Source: an uncultured Ruminiclostridium sp. (GTDB lineage: Bacteria > Bacillota > Clostridia > Oscillospirales > Ruminococcaceae). Taken from it: 33,753 nucleotides of DNA. Each line of letters begins with the position of its first letter. Positions within the stretch are counted from its first letter, which is position 1. Where the stretch lies: the NCBI GenBank assembly GCA_944388385.1, contig CALXIO010000023.1, positions 1 through 33,753 of the forward strand. The letters are read 5' to 3'. The notes beneath the pieces are model-generated. The model worked only from the letters and a program-made list of their open reading frames with translations. It ran no database searches and was not told the DNA's origin. Shown here piece by piece: positions 23,492 to 30,054 of this stretch. Both the position numbers and the translations under genes were made by a program.

Positions 23492-25822
23492 TTTTTCTTC
23501 TCCTTTTTTATTATTGTCAATTATCACAGGCTCTGTGATAACTTTCTGCTGTAATGTAACAGCAGAGGGCTTATAGAACCGCAGTCTTAAAGCGTTAAGC
23601 ACAACAGTAACTGAGCTTACGCTCATAGCCGCGGCGGCAAACATGGGATTTAAGGTAATACCAAGGGGGGTAAGCACACCTGCTGCTATGGGTATACCTA
23701 TAATATTATAGATAAATGCCCAGAACAGGTTTTCCTTGATATTGGTCATTACTCTGCGGCTAAGCTCAATAGAATTAGCGGCGGCGGTAAGATCATTACC
23801 CACAAGCACAATATCCGCAGAATCTATCGCTATATCCGTACCGGCGCCAACAGCAATACCTATATCCGCAGTAGTAAGGGCAGGGGCGTCATTTATTCCG
23901 TCACCGGTCATGGCAACCGTTTCGCCCTTATCCATAAGCTCCTTTATAATCTCAGACTTATTCTGAGGTAAAAGTGAGCTGTATGCCACATCAATACCTG
24001 CCTGTCTGCATATAGCGGCGGCAGTCTGCTTGTTATCGCCTGTCAGCATTATGGTCTTAATCTTCATCTTGTGAAGCTTACTTATTGCATTACCGCAGGA
24101 GGATTTTATCGTATCAGCGGCGGCAAGCATACCGAGAACTCTCTTACTGTCGGAAAGTATAAGCACAGTCTTTGCCTGACCGGATAATTTCTCAGCGTCG
24201 CTTACAGCCTTACTGCCGTTTTCCATAGTGTTGGAAATTGTCTTTACATTTCCTATTGTATAGGTAATGCCGTTTACATTTCCTCTTATGCCCTTACCGG
24301 GAATTACCTCAAAGCTCTCTGCATTACCGGGATTTAAAAGTAACTCCTCCGCCTTGTTATTAACAGCGGCGGCAAGGGGGTGATTAGAGGCATTTTCAAG
24401 AGCCGCCGCAATATTAAGCACCCTTGTATCATCCTCGCCATAGGAAATAATATCGGTAATAACAGGCTTTCCGTTTGTGATAGTGCCTGTCTTGTCAAAG
24501 GCTATGGTATTAACCTTGCCTGCAATTTCAAGAGCGCCTGCGGATTTAATCAAAATACCGTTTCTGGCGGCAGTACCTGTACCAACCATTACAGCCACCG
24601 GTGTGGCAAGTCCCAAAGCACAGGGGCAGGAAATTACCACAACAGATATAGCGTATGATAAAGCCTGCTCAAAGGGAGTGCCCAGCAAAAGCCAAACAAT
24701 AAGGGTAACTATGGCAATTCCTATTACTATGGGAACAAATACACCGCTTATTTTATTAGCCAGCCTTGCAATAGGTGCCTTTGTGGCAGATGCCTGTTCC
24801 ACAAGCTCAATTATCTTAGCTAAGGTGGTATCCTCGCCCACCTTTTCAGCAGTCATTTCAAAATATCCGTTTGTATTTACAGTAGCACAGATAACGCTGT
24901 CACCTGCGGTTTTTTCCACCGGGATACTTTCACCGGTTACACAGGACTCATCTATACTACCGTTACCGGAAATTATAACACCGTCACAGGGGATAGCATC
25001 TCCTGCCTTTACTATTACGGTATCACCCTTTCTAAGCTCAGAAGCGTCAATGGTTACCGGCTTACCATCCCTTAATACAGTAGCTGTAGTGGGGGTAAGA
25101 TCCATAAGTCCCGTTACCGCATCGGCAGTCTTTTTCTTTGATCTGGTTTCCAGCATCTTACCTAAGGTAATAAGGGTAAGGATCGTACCGGCACTTTCAA
25201 AGTACAGATCCATTGAGTACTTGGACACCATTTCCATATCGGAATGTCCAAGTCCCCAGCCTATTTTATACATGGCAAATATGCCGTATATAACCGCCGC
25301 ACTTGAGCCTACCGCAATAAGGGTATCCATATTAGGCGCCCCGTGAATAGCAGAGCCGAAGCCCTTTTTATAATATGCCCTGTTTACATACATAATGGGC
25401 AGACACAGTAAAAACTGAGTTAAGGCAAAGGTCATGGCATTTTCATGACCCAAAAGGAACGAGGGCAGGGGAAAGCCCATCATGTGTCCCATGGATATAT
25501 AGAAAAGAGGCAAAAGGAATATAAGGGAGGTTATAAACCTTTTAAGCATATACTTTTCCTCGCTGTCATCAACAGCCTGCTTCTTAGGTGTGCTTTTTTC
25601 TTTATCTGCACTTACAGGAGAAGCACTGTAGCCTGCCTTTTCTACAGCCTTTATAATATCCTCCTCACTTGCCGCGTTTTCATCAAAGGTGCATACCATG
25701 GAATTTGCCAGCAGATTTACATCCGCCTGTGATACACCCTCAACACTGCCTGCGGCCTTTTCCACATGAGCCTGACATGCTGCACAGCTCATGCCACCTA
25801 CAGAAAATTTTACGGTTTTCAT
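23291..25822 (-). CDS. copA: copper-exporting P1B-type ATPase with N- and C-terminal HMA domains
   Basis: 843 residues from the ATG at 25822 (AAAGGAGC upstream). N-terminal HMA domain with CAAC at 13-16; transmembrane helices from about 92; actuator motif TGES (296-299); the ion-binding helix motif CPC (399-401) in SCPCALGLATP, diagnostic of Cu(I) pumps; phosphorylation motif DKTGT (443-447, Asp443); the HP motif in NASNHPLAAA; TGDN and GDGINDAPAL in the hinge. After the last helices, where most CopA proteins end, a short linker leads into a second HMA domain (778-843) with CGHC. It exports Cu+ from the cytoplasm. The downstream transglutaminase gene overlaps it. Confidence 0.95.
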   Translation of the reverse strand: MKTVKFSVGGMSCAACQAHVEKAAGSVEGVSQADVNLLANSMVCTFDENAASEEDIIKAVEKAGYSASPVSADKEKSTPKKQAVDDSEEKYMLKRFITSLIFLLPLFYISMGHMMGFPLPSFLLGHENAMTFALTQFLLCLPIMYVNRAYYKKGFGSAIHGAPNMDTLIAVGSSAAVIYGIFAMYKIGWGLGHSDMEMVSKYSMDLYFESAGTILTLITLGKMLETRSKKKTADAVTGLMDLTPTTATVLRDGKPVTIDASELRKGDTVIVKAGDAIPCDGVIISGNGSIDESCVTGESIPVEKTAGDSVICATVNTNGYFEMTAEKVGEDTTLAKIIELVEQASATKAPIARLANKISGVFVPIVIGIAIVTLIVWLLLGTPFEQALSYAISVVVISCPCALGLATPVAVMVGTGTAARNGILIKSAGALEIAGKVNTIAFDKTGTITNGKPVITDIISYGEDDTRVLNIAAALENASNHPLAAAVNNKAEELLLNPGNAESFEVIPGKGIRGNVNGITYTIGNVKTISNTMENGSKAVSDAEKLSGQAKTVLILSDSKRVLGMLAAADTIKSSCGNAISKLHKMKIKTIMLTGDNKQTAAAICRQAGIDVAYSSLLPQNKSEIIKELMDKGETVAMTGDGINDAPALTTADIGIAVGAGTDIAIDSADIVLVGNDLTAAANSIELSRRVMTNIKENLFWAFIYNIIGIPIAAGVLTPLGITLNPMFAAAAMSVSSVTVVLNALRLRFYKPSAVTLQQKVITEPVIIDNNKKGEEKMKTIIKVEGMMCGHCTATVEKTLKAFEGVNATADLEKKQVEVEYPDNVSLDDLKKAIVDAGYEVID

Positions 25823-25880
25823 ACGAATTTGCTCCTTTCCGTAATGGAAAAATAAAAATGGACTTTTTTTGTCCGTTTTT

Positions 25881-25909
25881 ATTATATCCCATCGGAAAAA
25901 GAAATTCAA
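25881..25909 (-). promoter_or_regulatory. copA promoter
   Basis: On the minus strand TTGAAT (25904-25909) and TATAAT (25881-25886) with a 17-bp spacer. GGAC/GTCC arms (25860-25863/25871-25874) follow in the leader. No clear CsoR or CopY box was recognised. Confidence 0.75.
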
Positions 25910-25944
25910 GAGTTTAAAAATTTAATATATCGAATTATAAGGTA

Positions 25945-26436
25945 TTACACATCAAGCTGCATAATATAGTCATCCATAACATAGCCGTTGCCTATATCAG
26001 TAACCACCGACTTTACATTCTTAAAGCCGGATTTTTCGTAGGTCTTTACCGCATTGGAGTTATCCTTGTTCACAGTAAGATAAATATATGCACAGCCATT
26101 TTCCTTAGCCACACCCTTTAAAAATTCAAAAACCTTAGTGGCATAGCCCTTTCTTCTTGCAGAGGAATGAACATAAAGCTTGCTTAAAAACAGCCGTCCC
26201 TCCTCTTTTACAATACCTGTAAAGCCGGAAATTCCATTCTCATCAACAAGCACATAATATTCATATCCGCCGTTTTTCATCTGCTCCTTAACAGCCTTCT
26301 CAGACTGAAATTTTTCCAGCATATAGTCCACCTGACCCTCAGGCAAAAGGGGAGTGTAGGTTTCCCTCCAGATTTCCTCCGCTAAGGAAACTATAGCCTT
26401 AATCTGCTGTTCGGTGGTAGCCTTTACGATTTCCAT
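25945..26436 (-). CDS. GNAT-family N-acetyltransferase
   Basis: 163 residues. LSKLYVHSSARRKGYATKVFEFL contains the acetyl-CoA pyrophosphate-binding motif (R-R-K-G-Y-A), and YLTVNKDNSNAVKTYEKSGFKNV is the conserved C-terminal GNAT motif. It should transfer an acetyl group from acetyl-CoA to an unknown amine, either a small molecule or a protein N-terminus. The start at 26436 follows GGAG about 11 nt upstream. It is a single gene, divergent from the NSS transporter. Confidence 0.88.
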   Translation of the reverse strand: MEIVKATTEQQIKAIVSLAEEIWRETYTPLLPEGQVDYMLEKFQSEKAVKEQMKNGGYEYYVLVDENGISGFTGIVKEEGRLFLSKLYVHSSARRKGYATKVFEFLKGVAKENGCAYIYLTVNKDNSNAVKTYEKSGFKNVKSVVTDIGNGYVMDDYIMQLDV

Positions 26437-26510
26437 AACTGATTATCTCCATATTATTTTTATAAATTCCTGCTATTTCATTATAATACTAAAAAAATCC
26501 TCTGTCAAGG

Positions 26511-26539
26511 TTGACGAAAATGTAAAAATATTGTATAAT
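26511..26539 (+). promoter_or_regulatory. promoter of the NSS transporter
   Basis: TTGACG (26511-26516) and TATAAT (26534-26539) with a 17-bp spacer. Confidence 0.88.
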
Positions 26540-26579
26540 ATTCACGTTAATGTTTTTCCCGGCGAAAAGGAGTCAGATT

Positions 26580-27968
26580 ATGAATAATTCAGAAAACACA
26601 ACCACAGAAGCAAAAGCCTCCGGGGTAAAAGAGCATCACGGCTTTGCATCAAAGCTGGGCTTTGTATTGGCGGCGGCAGGTTCTGCGGTAGGTCTTGGCA
26701 ATATATGGAGATTTCCATATCTTGCGGCTAAGTACGGCGGCGGTATCTTTGTACTTGTGTACATTATACTTGCTGTAACCTTCGGCTTTGCCCTTATGGT
26801 AACCGAAATTTCCATAGGCAGAAAAACAGGCAAGAGTGTTATCGGCGCATATACCGATATGAATAAGAAATTCACCGCCCTTGGCTATGTGGCGGCGGCG
26901 GTGCCTGTTATTATTTTCCCTTATTACTGTGTAATAGGCGGATGGGTGCTTAAATATCTTACGGTATTTACAATAGGCGGCGGCCATGATGCGGCACAAA
27001 ACCCGGACTATTTCAACAACTTTATAGGCGGCAACATTGAGCCCCTTATATTCCTTATTATATTTATAGGAATTACAGCGGCAATAGTTTTAATGGGCGT
27101 ACAGAAGGGTATCGAAAAGATAAGCAAGATAATGATGCCCATACTTATAGTAATGACTATTGCAGTCGCAATTTATTCCTGTATACTTCCCGGTGCAGTA
27201 GAGGGAATTAAGTTCTATTTAGTACCCGACTTTTCCAACTTCTCGATAAATACAATAATAGCGGCCATGGGTCAGCTTTTCTACTCCATGTCACTTGCCA
27301 TGGGTATTATGGTAACCTACGGCTCATATATGAAAAAGGATATTTCCATTGAAAAGAGTACAAGACAGATAGAAATATTCGATACCGGCATAGCACTTCT
27401 TGCAGGCTTTATGGTTATTCCTGCGGTAGTAGCCTTTTCCGGCGGTGACCCCACAGCCATAAATCAGGGTCCCGGACTTATGTTTGTTACAATTCCCAAG
27501 GTATTTGATGTAATGCCCGGCGGACAGATTACAGGTATAGTATTCTTCCTTTTGGTTGCCTTAGCGGCTCTTACCTCATCAATTTCCCTTATGGAAACCA
27601 TCGTATCAATAGTGGCAGAAAAGTTCAAAATAGGCAGAAAGACGGTTTGCTTTATAGTTCTCGGCTTCTCCCTTGTTTTAGGCTGTCTTTCAGTATTCGG
27701 CTATGGAATGTGGGCAGACTTTACTATAATGGGCAAACAGCTCCTTGACTTCTTCGACTTCTTCAGCAACAGCATCTTAATGCCTCTTGTAGCCCTCTTT
27801 ACCTGTATTCTTGTGGGCTATGTGGTAAAGACAAAGTATGTTGAGGACGAAATAATGCTTAACTCTGAATTTAAGGCAAAGCACCTTTACAGAGTAATGG
27901 TTAAATTCGTAGCCCCCGTATTTTTACTGCTTATCTTTATCTGGTCGGTATTTATGCCTGCCCTTTAA
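26580..27968 (+). CDS. sodium-dependent NSS/SNF-family transporter
   Basis: 462 residues from the ATG at 26580, chosen for AAAAGGAG just upstream. Helix 1 carries the family signature AAAGSAVGLGNIWRFPYLAAKYGGG (substrate and Na+ site, about residues 31-55). About eleven to twelve membrane helices follow, ending in FVAPVFLLLIFIWSVFM. Bacterial relatives (LeuT, MhsT, TnaT types) import amino acids with Na+; the substrate here is not deducible. The short last helix and about 460-residue length fit the bacterial group that often has 11 helices. A promoter lies upstream and a terminator downstream. Confidence 0.93.
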   Translation: MNNSENTTTEAKASGVKEHHGFASKLGFVLAAAGSAVGLGNIWRFPYLAAKYGGGIFVLVYIILAVTFGFALMVTEISIGRKTGKSVIGAYTDMNKKFTALGYVAAAVPVIIFPYYCVIGGWVLKYLTVFTIGGGHDAAQNPDYFNNFIGGNIEPLIFLIIFIGITAAIVLMGVQKGIEKISKIMMPILIVMTIAVAIYSCILPGAVEGIKFYLVPDFSNFSINTIIAAMGQLFYSMSLAMGIMVTYGSYMKKDISIEKSTRQIEIFDTGIALLAGFMVIPAVVAFSGGDPTAINQGPGLMFVTIPKVFDVMPGGQITGIVFFLLVALAALTSSISLMETIVSIVAEKFKIGRKTVCFIVLGFSLVLGCLSVFGYGMWADFTIMGKQLLDFFDFFSNSILMPLVALFTCILVGYVVKTKYVEDEIMLNSEFKAKHLYRVMVKFVAPVFLLLIFIWSVFMPAL

Positions 27969-27979
27969 TAAAAAAATAC

Positions 27980-28006
27980 AAGCTCGGTTTTTCCGGGCTT
28001 TTTTTG
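27980..28006 (+). terminator. terminator of the NSS transporter
   Basis: AAGCTCGG (27980-27987) and CCGGGCTT (27993-28000), one G-T pair, followed by a run of T. Confidence 0.85.
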
Positions 28007-28020
28007 TCGCAAAAAAACAC

Positions 28021-28049
28021 TTGACAAACGGTAAATAATATGTTAAAAT
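28021..28049 (+). promoter_or_regulatory. ssrA promoter
   Basis: TTGACA (28021-28026) and TAAAAT (28044-28049) with a 17-bp spacer, 12 bp before the mature 5' end. Confidence 0.88.
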
Positions 28050-28061
28050 ACAATGTTACAC

Positions 28062-28411
28062 GGGGCCGTAAAGGTTTCGACGGGGGTGGTGAACCCGATT
28101 AAGCATGCAGAGGTCGCCTCATCTCTTTAAACGGGGCAACTTAAAATTAAACGCAGACACTAGATCTGAATTAGCAGCTGCCTAAGCGCACTGCCGTCTG
28201 AGTGAGAACTGCTGCGATCTCACATCGGGCGTCGACCAGCAGCCAACGTCCTTAGCGAGATTCCTGTAGCTACCGACGCATTAAAGGAATACCGTATTTG
28301 TTATCCTGTAAATCGGAGAACAATGAGGGAATTTTAAATGATTTACTAAGCATGTAGAAAGATCGGCGGATCTGTTTTCGGACAGGAGTTCGATTCTCCT
28401 CGGCTCCACCA
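28062..28411 (+). ncRNA. ssrA: transfer-messenger RNA (tmRNA)
   Basis: 350 nt. The 5' end GGGGCCGTAAAGGTTTCGAC and the 3' end with TTCGATTCTCC T-loop, CGGCTCC acceptor strand and encoded CCA form the alanyl tRNA-like domain (one G-U in the acceptor stem). The tag frame starts at GCA 28153 and ends at TAA 28183-28185, giving ADTRSELAAA, which keeps the hydrophobic-Ala end needed for proteolysis. It rescues stalled ribosomes with SmpB. The 3' end is also a common integration site, and the foreign, GC-rich element begins right after the CCA. Confidence 0.97.
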
Positions 28412-28424
28412 GAGTAGGAAGCGT

Positions 28425-28495
28425 CGAACTATTCTTCTTTCGGAATGAGTTCGCGCTTGTGTATAGATTTGGGAGCGTCAGATAGGGGCGCTCCC
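28425..28495. other. two hairpins next to the ssrA junction
   Basis: CGAACT-ATTC/GAAT-g-AGTTCG (28425-28434/28443-28453) and GGGAGCG/CGCTCCC (28471-28477/28489-28495). They lie in the first 85 bp of the element and could be recombinase arm sites or a tmRNA-distal terminator; no clear T-run follows. Confidence 0.45.
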
Positions 28496-28545
28496 ATTTC
28501 GCATTGCAATCATAGGACGCTGTATTTTGCGTTTTAAGACGTTTT

Positions 28546-28586
28546 AAGCCCGTTGGGATACTCCGATACCCTGGCGGGCTTTTTTG
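28546..28586 (+). terminator. intrinsic terminator in the element's left end
   Basis: AAGCCCG (28546-28552) and CGGGCTT (28575-28581) followed by TTTTTG. It would stop transcription arriving from ssrA. Downstream to 28740 I see only two more hairpins (CTCTGA/TCAGAG at 28600-28616 and GCCGCCC/GGGCGGC at 28669-28685) and no gene. Confidence 0.7.
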
Positions 28587-28739
28587 CGCCTTAAAACGCC
28601 TCTGATAGCGTCAGAGAAGCAAAGGCGGATGCAGGTGCGCATCTCGCTTCCGCTCGATGCTGGGATTGGCCGCCCTGCGGGCGGCTGGCTCGGGTCTTGA
28701 GTCTGGGTACAGCAGGGGGCGGGCATGTCCGATTTCGGG

Positions 28740-28801
28740 TTCTGACACACTATCGCGAAAAAATAGTGTGTCAGAACTTTCCCCAGTTTATCGGGGAGTA
28801 C
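28740..28801. repeat. origin-array unit 1: inverted repeat plus hairpin
   Basis: A perfect 14-bp inverted repeat, TTCTGACACACTAT/ATAGTGTGTCAGAA (28740-28753/28763-28776), is followed directly by a segment containing CCCC-AGTTTATCGGGGAGTAC (28781-28801), whose C and G runs can pair. Confidence 0.85.
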
Positions 28802-28816
28802 GGGAAGGTGGTCGAT

Positions 28817-28878
28817 TTCTGACACACTTGCGAAAATTATAGTGTGTCGGTACTTTTCCCGTGTTCATCGGGGAGTAC
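28817..28878. repeat. origin-array unit 2: inverted repeat plus hairpin
   Basis: TTCTGACACACT (28817-28828) and AGTGTGTCGG (28841-28850) form an inverted repeat, followed 3 bp later by the hairpin segment TTTTCCCG-TGTTCAT-CGGGGAGTAC (28854-28878). Same architecture and nearly the same length as unit 1. Confidence 0.85.
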
Positions 28879-28885
28879 AACCATC

Positions 28886-28903
28886 TGACACACTTGACAC
28901 ACC
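28886..28903. repeat. tandem iterons TGACACACT TGACACACC
   Basis: Two 9-bp direct repeats in immediate tandem, the same core as the inverted repeats of units 1 and 2. Confidence 0.8.
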
Positions 28904-28911
28904 TTTTTTTG

Positions 28912-28976
28912 AACTAATGCGCGCGAGAGAAAAAATAAGTATATAGATATATATAGGGAAAAAATTTCTCTGTACG
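28912..28976. other. AT-rich tract, candidate DNA-unwinding element
   Basis: Within otherwise GC-rich DNA, about 45 bp near 28931-28973 are almost entirely A/T (tatatagatatatata core). It is flanked on both sides by TGACACACT iterons, the usual layout of an iteron origin. Confidence 0.5.
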
Positions 28977-28992
28977 CGTAGGTTGGAAAAAT

Positions 28993-29158
28993 AGTGTGTT
29001 TAGCGTGTCAAGTGTCCGAGGAAGCCGATAAATCCTACGAAAGTACCGACACACTAAAAAAAATGGAAGTGTGTCAGAAAAACGGGCAATCGCTCGCGGA
29101 GGCCGATGAATGCGGGAAATCTCTGACACACTTCGAAGTGTGTCAAAGTGTGTCAGAG
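28993..29158. repeat. right iteron cluster (TGACACACT family)
   Basis: At least seven copies or near-copies in both orientations: AGTGTGTT (28993), GCGTGTCA (29003), GACACACTA (29047), AGTGTGTCAGAA (29068-29079), a 22-bp perfect palindrome (29124-29145: TGACACACTTC and its complement) and AGTGTGTCAGAG (29147-29158). CTCTGACACACTT (29121-29133) and its complement (29146-29158) enclose the palindrome's right half. Confidence 0.85.
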
Positions 29159-29212
29159 GTTCCCTCTCCTGCCGTGTACGGTCCTTCTTTTGCTTTCAGC
29201 TTCTTGGTGGCT

Positions 29213-29271
29213 CGTTCCACTTTCCAATCCGAAAGTGGAACGTAATATTCCTCGTGTTTATCGGGGAGTAG
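29213..29271. repeat. origin-array unit 3: different inverted repeat, same hairpin
   Basis: A perfect 12-bp inverted repeat CGTTCCACTTTC/GAAAGTGGAACG (29213-29224/29231-29242), unrelated to the TGACACACT family, is followed by TTCCTCG-TGTTTAT-CGGGGAGTAG (29248-29271), clearly the same hairpin segment as in units 1 and 2. Confidence 0.85.
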
Positions 29272-29279
29272 AGGCGGAT

Positions 29280-29297
29280 GTTCCACTTGTTCCACTT
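29280..29297. repeat. tandem iterons GTTCCACTT x2
   Basis: Two identical 9-bp repeats in tandem matching the arm of unit 3, mirroring the tandem TGACACACT pair after unit 2. From here to 29400 no gene is seen. Confidence 0.8.
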
Positions 29298-29405
29298 TTT
29301 GAACGAAGCAGCGGAACATGAGCGCGCGGAAATTTTTTTCGGACGTTTTCCGCTCGTATACGAGTGGAAACAAGCCTCTGACCTGCGGTGATGCCTATTT
29401 TGGTA

Positions 29406-29435
29406 TTGCATTCGATATGCTAACCGTGGTATTAT
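29406..29435 (+). promoter_or_regulatory. promoter of the replication operon leader
   Basis: TTGCAT (29406-29411), 18-bp spacer and TGG-TATTAT (-10 at 29430-29435). It is the only good promoter seen before the HTH/primase genes. Confidence 0.55.
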
Positions 29436-29539
29436 AAGGAAAACGAATAGCAATTCGCGACAAGATTGCCGATGGACAGCGTGCGGGATATACCGCTGTG
29501 AGCCTGTCCGAGACCGGGCGCAGGCCCGGGAGGAAGCCG

Positions 29540-29638
29540 ATGGAGGGCTTGCCCTCCGAGACTGCGAGGGACTGGCAAGTCCTGGCGGGACGGCAGCAGC
29601 GCCAACCGCCCAAGCGGGCGGCAATCGCACAAACGTGA
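29540..29638 (+). CDS. possible leader peptide, 32 aa
   Basis: ATG at 29540 preceded at about 6 nt by GGGAGGA, an excellent ribosome site. The peptide begins MEGLPSETARDWQVLAG, has a basic second half (RQQRQPPKR) and stops at 29638, only 3 nt before the stem of the strong terminator at 29642. The frame stays open upstream to a stop at about 29437, and its third positions are very GC-rich, as in the genes downstream. Leader peptide of an attenuator, or remnant of a longer gene; not recognised. Confidence 0.4.
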   Translation: MEGLPSETARDWQVLAGRQQRQPPKRAAIAQT

Positions 29639-29641
29639 CGA

Positions 29642-29700
29642 GCGGCGGATTCGAGTTTCGACCTTATGGTCGGCTCGGGTCCGCCGCTTTTTGCGTTTTT
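29642..29700 (+). terminator. strong terminator upstream of the replication operon
   Basis: GCGGCGGA (29642-29649) and TCCGCCGC (29680-29687) enclose CGAG/CTCG and CGACC/GGTCG, then TTTTTGCGTTTTT. It lies 35 bp before the next gene, so that gene depends on read-through or antitermination. Confidence 0.85.
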
Positions 29701-29734
29701 GGAGCCTGAAAAAGCAAGTGAAGGAGGAGTTTAG

Positions 29735-30052
29735 ATGGCATACAAAGAGAACGATGTCAAAGAGGCAAGCAAAGCGACGGCAAAGGGGTCGGTGAAGGTC
29801 CGCATCATCGGCGGCGAGGAGATGTCCATGGCGGACTACCGCGATTACATCGACATGCTGAACAAGAAGCCGTTCCTCACAAAGCGCGAGACCGTGGAGC
29901 TGTTCGGCATCGGGCTGAACCGCCTCGTGGAGCTGATGAAGCAGCCGGACTGCCCGTTCATCGCGCCGGGCGGCAACAAGCGCCACACCAAGGTGCACCG
30001 CGCGAGTTTCGAGGAGTACATGCGCACGCATGACATCTACGGGGAGGTGTAA
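29735..30052 (+). CDS. excisionase/MerR-type HTH DNA-binding protein
   Basis: 105 residues. A polar N-terminal extension (1-30) precedes MADYRDYIDMLNKKPFLTKRETVELFGIGLNRLVELMKQP, a winged-helix HTH of the excisionase (Tn916 Xis-like/helix-turn-helix type 17) kind, followed by the wing GGNKRHTKVHRASFEEYMRTH. It would bind DNA at the element's ends or at the origin array. AAGGAGGAG before the ATG is a strong ribosome site. First gene of an operon: the primase starts 2 nt after its stop. Either a directionality factor or a regulator of the replication genes. Confidence 0.75.
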   Translation: MAYKENDVKEASKATAKGSVKVRIIGGEEMSMADYRDYIDMLNKKPFLTKRETVELFGIGLNRLVELMKQPDCPFIAPGGNKRHTKVHRASFEEYMRTHDIYGEV

Positions 30053-30054
30053 AT

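Larger units (their letters stand above)
29440..29700 (+). ncRNA. structured leader with attenuator-like architecture (candidate)
   Basis: About 260 nt between the promoter and the HTH gene. Perfect stems: GGACAG/CTGTCC (29474-29479/29504-29509), competing ACAGCG/CGCTGT (29476-29481/29494-29499), CCGGGC/GCCCGG (29514-29519/29524-29529), GGAGGGC/GCCCTCC (29542-29548/29551-29557), GGACT/AGTCC (29569-29573/29578-29582), CCGCCC/GGGCGG (29606-29611/29616-29621) and the terminator at 29642. A 32-codon ORF lies inside. It may set expression of the primase operon by attenuation, or be a free small RNA. Confidence 0.55.

Noticed and set aside
28740..29297. Repeat array as a CRISPR
   Set aside because: Repeats are short, inverted, unevenly spaced and mixed in orientation, with no uniform spacers and no cas genes.
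29498..29540. Longer start (GTG at 29498) for the leader ORF
   Set aside because: No ribosome site precedes it, whereas GGGAGGA lies just before the ATG at 29540; the longer frame may still be a remnant gene.
28544..29630. Several 60-145-codon frames in the repeat region on both strands
   Set aside because: They cross inverted repeats and hairpins, lack ribosome sites and have no recognisable domains.
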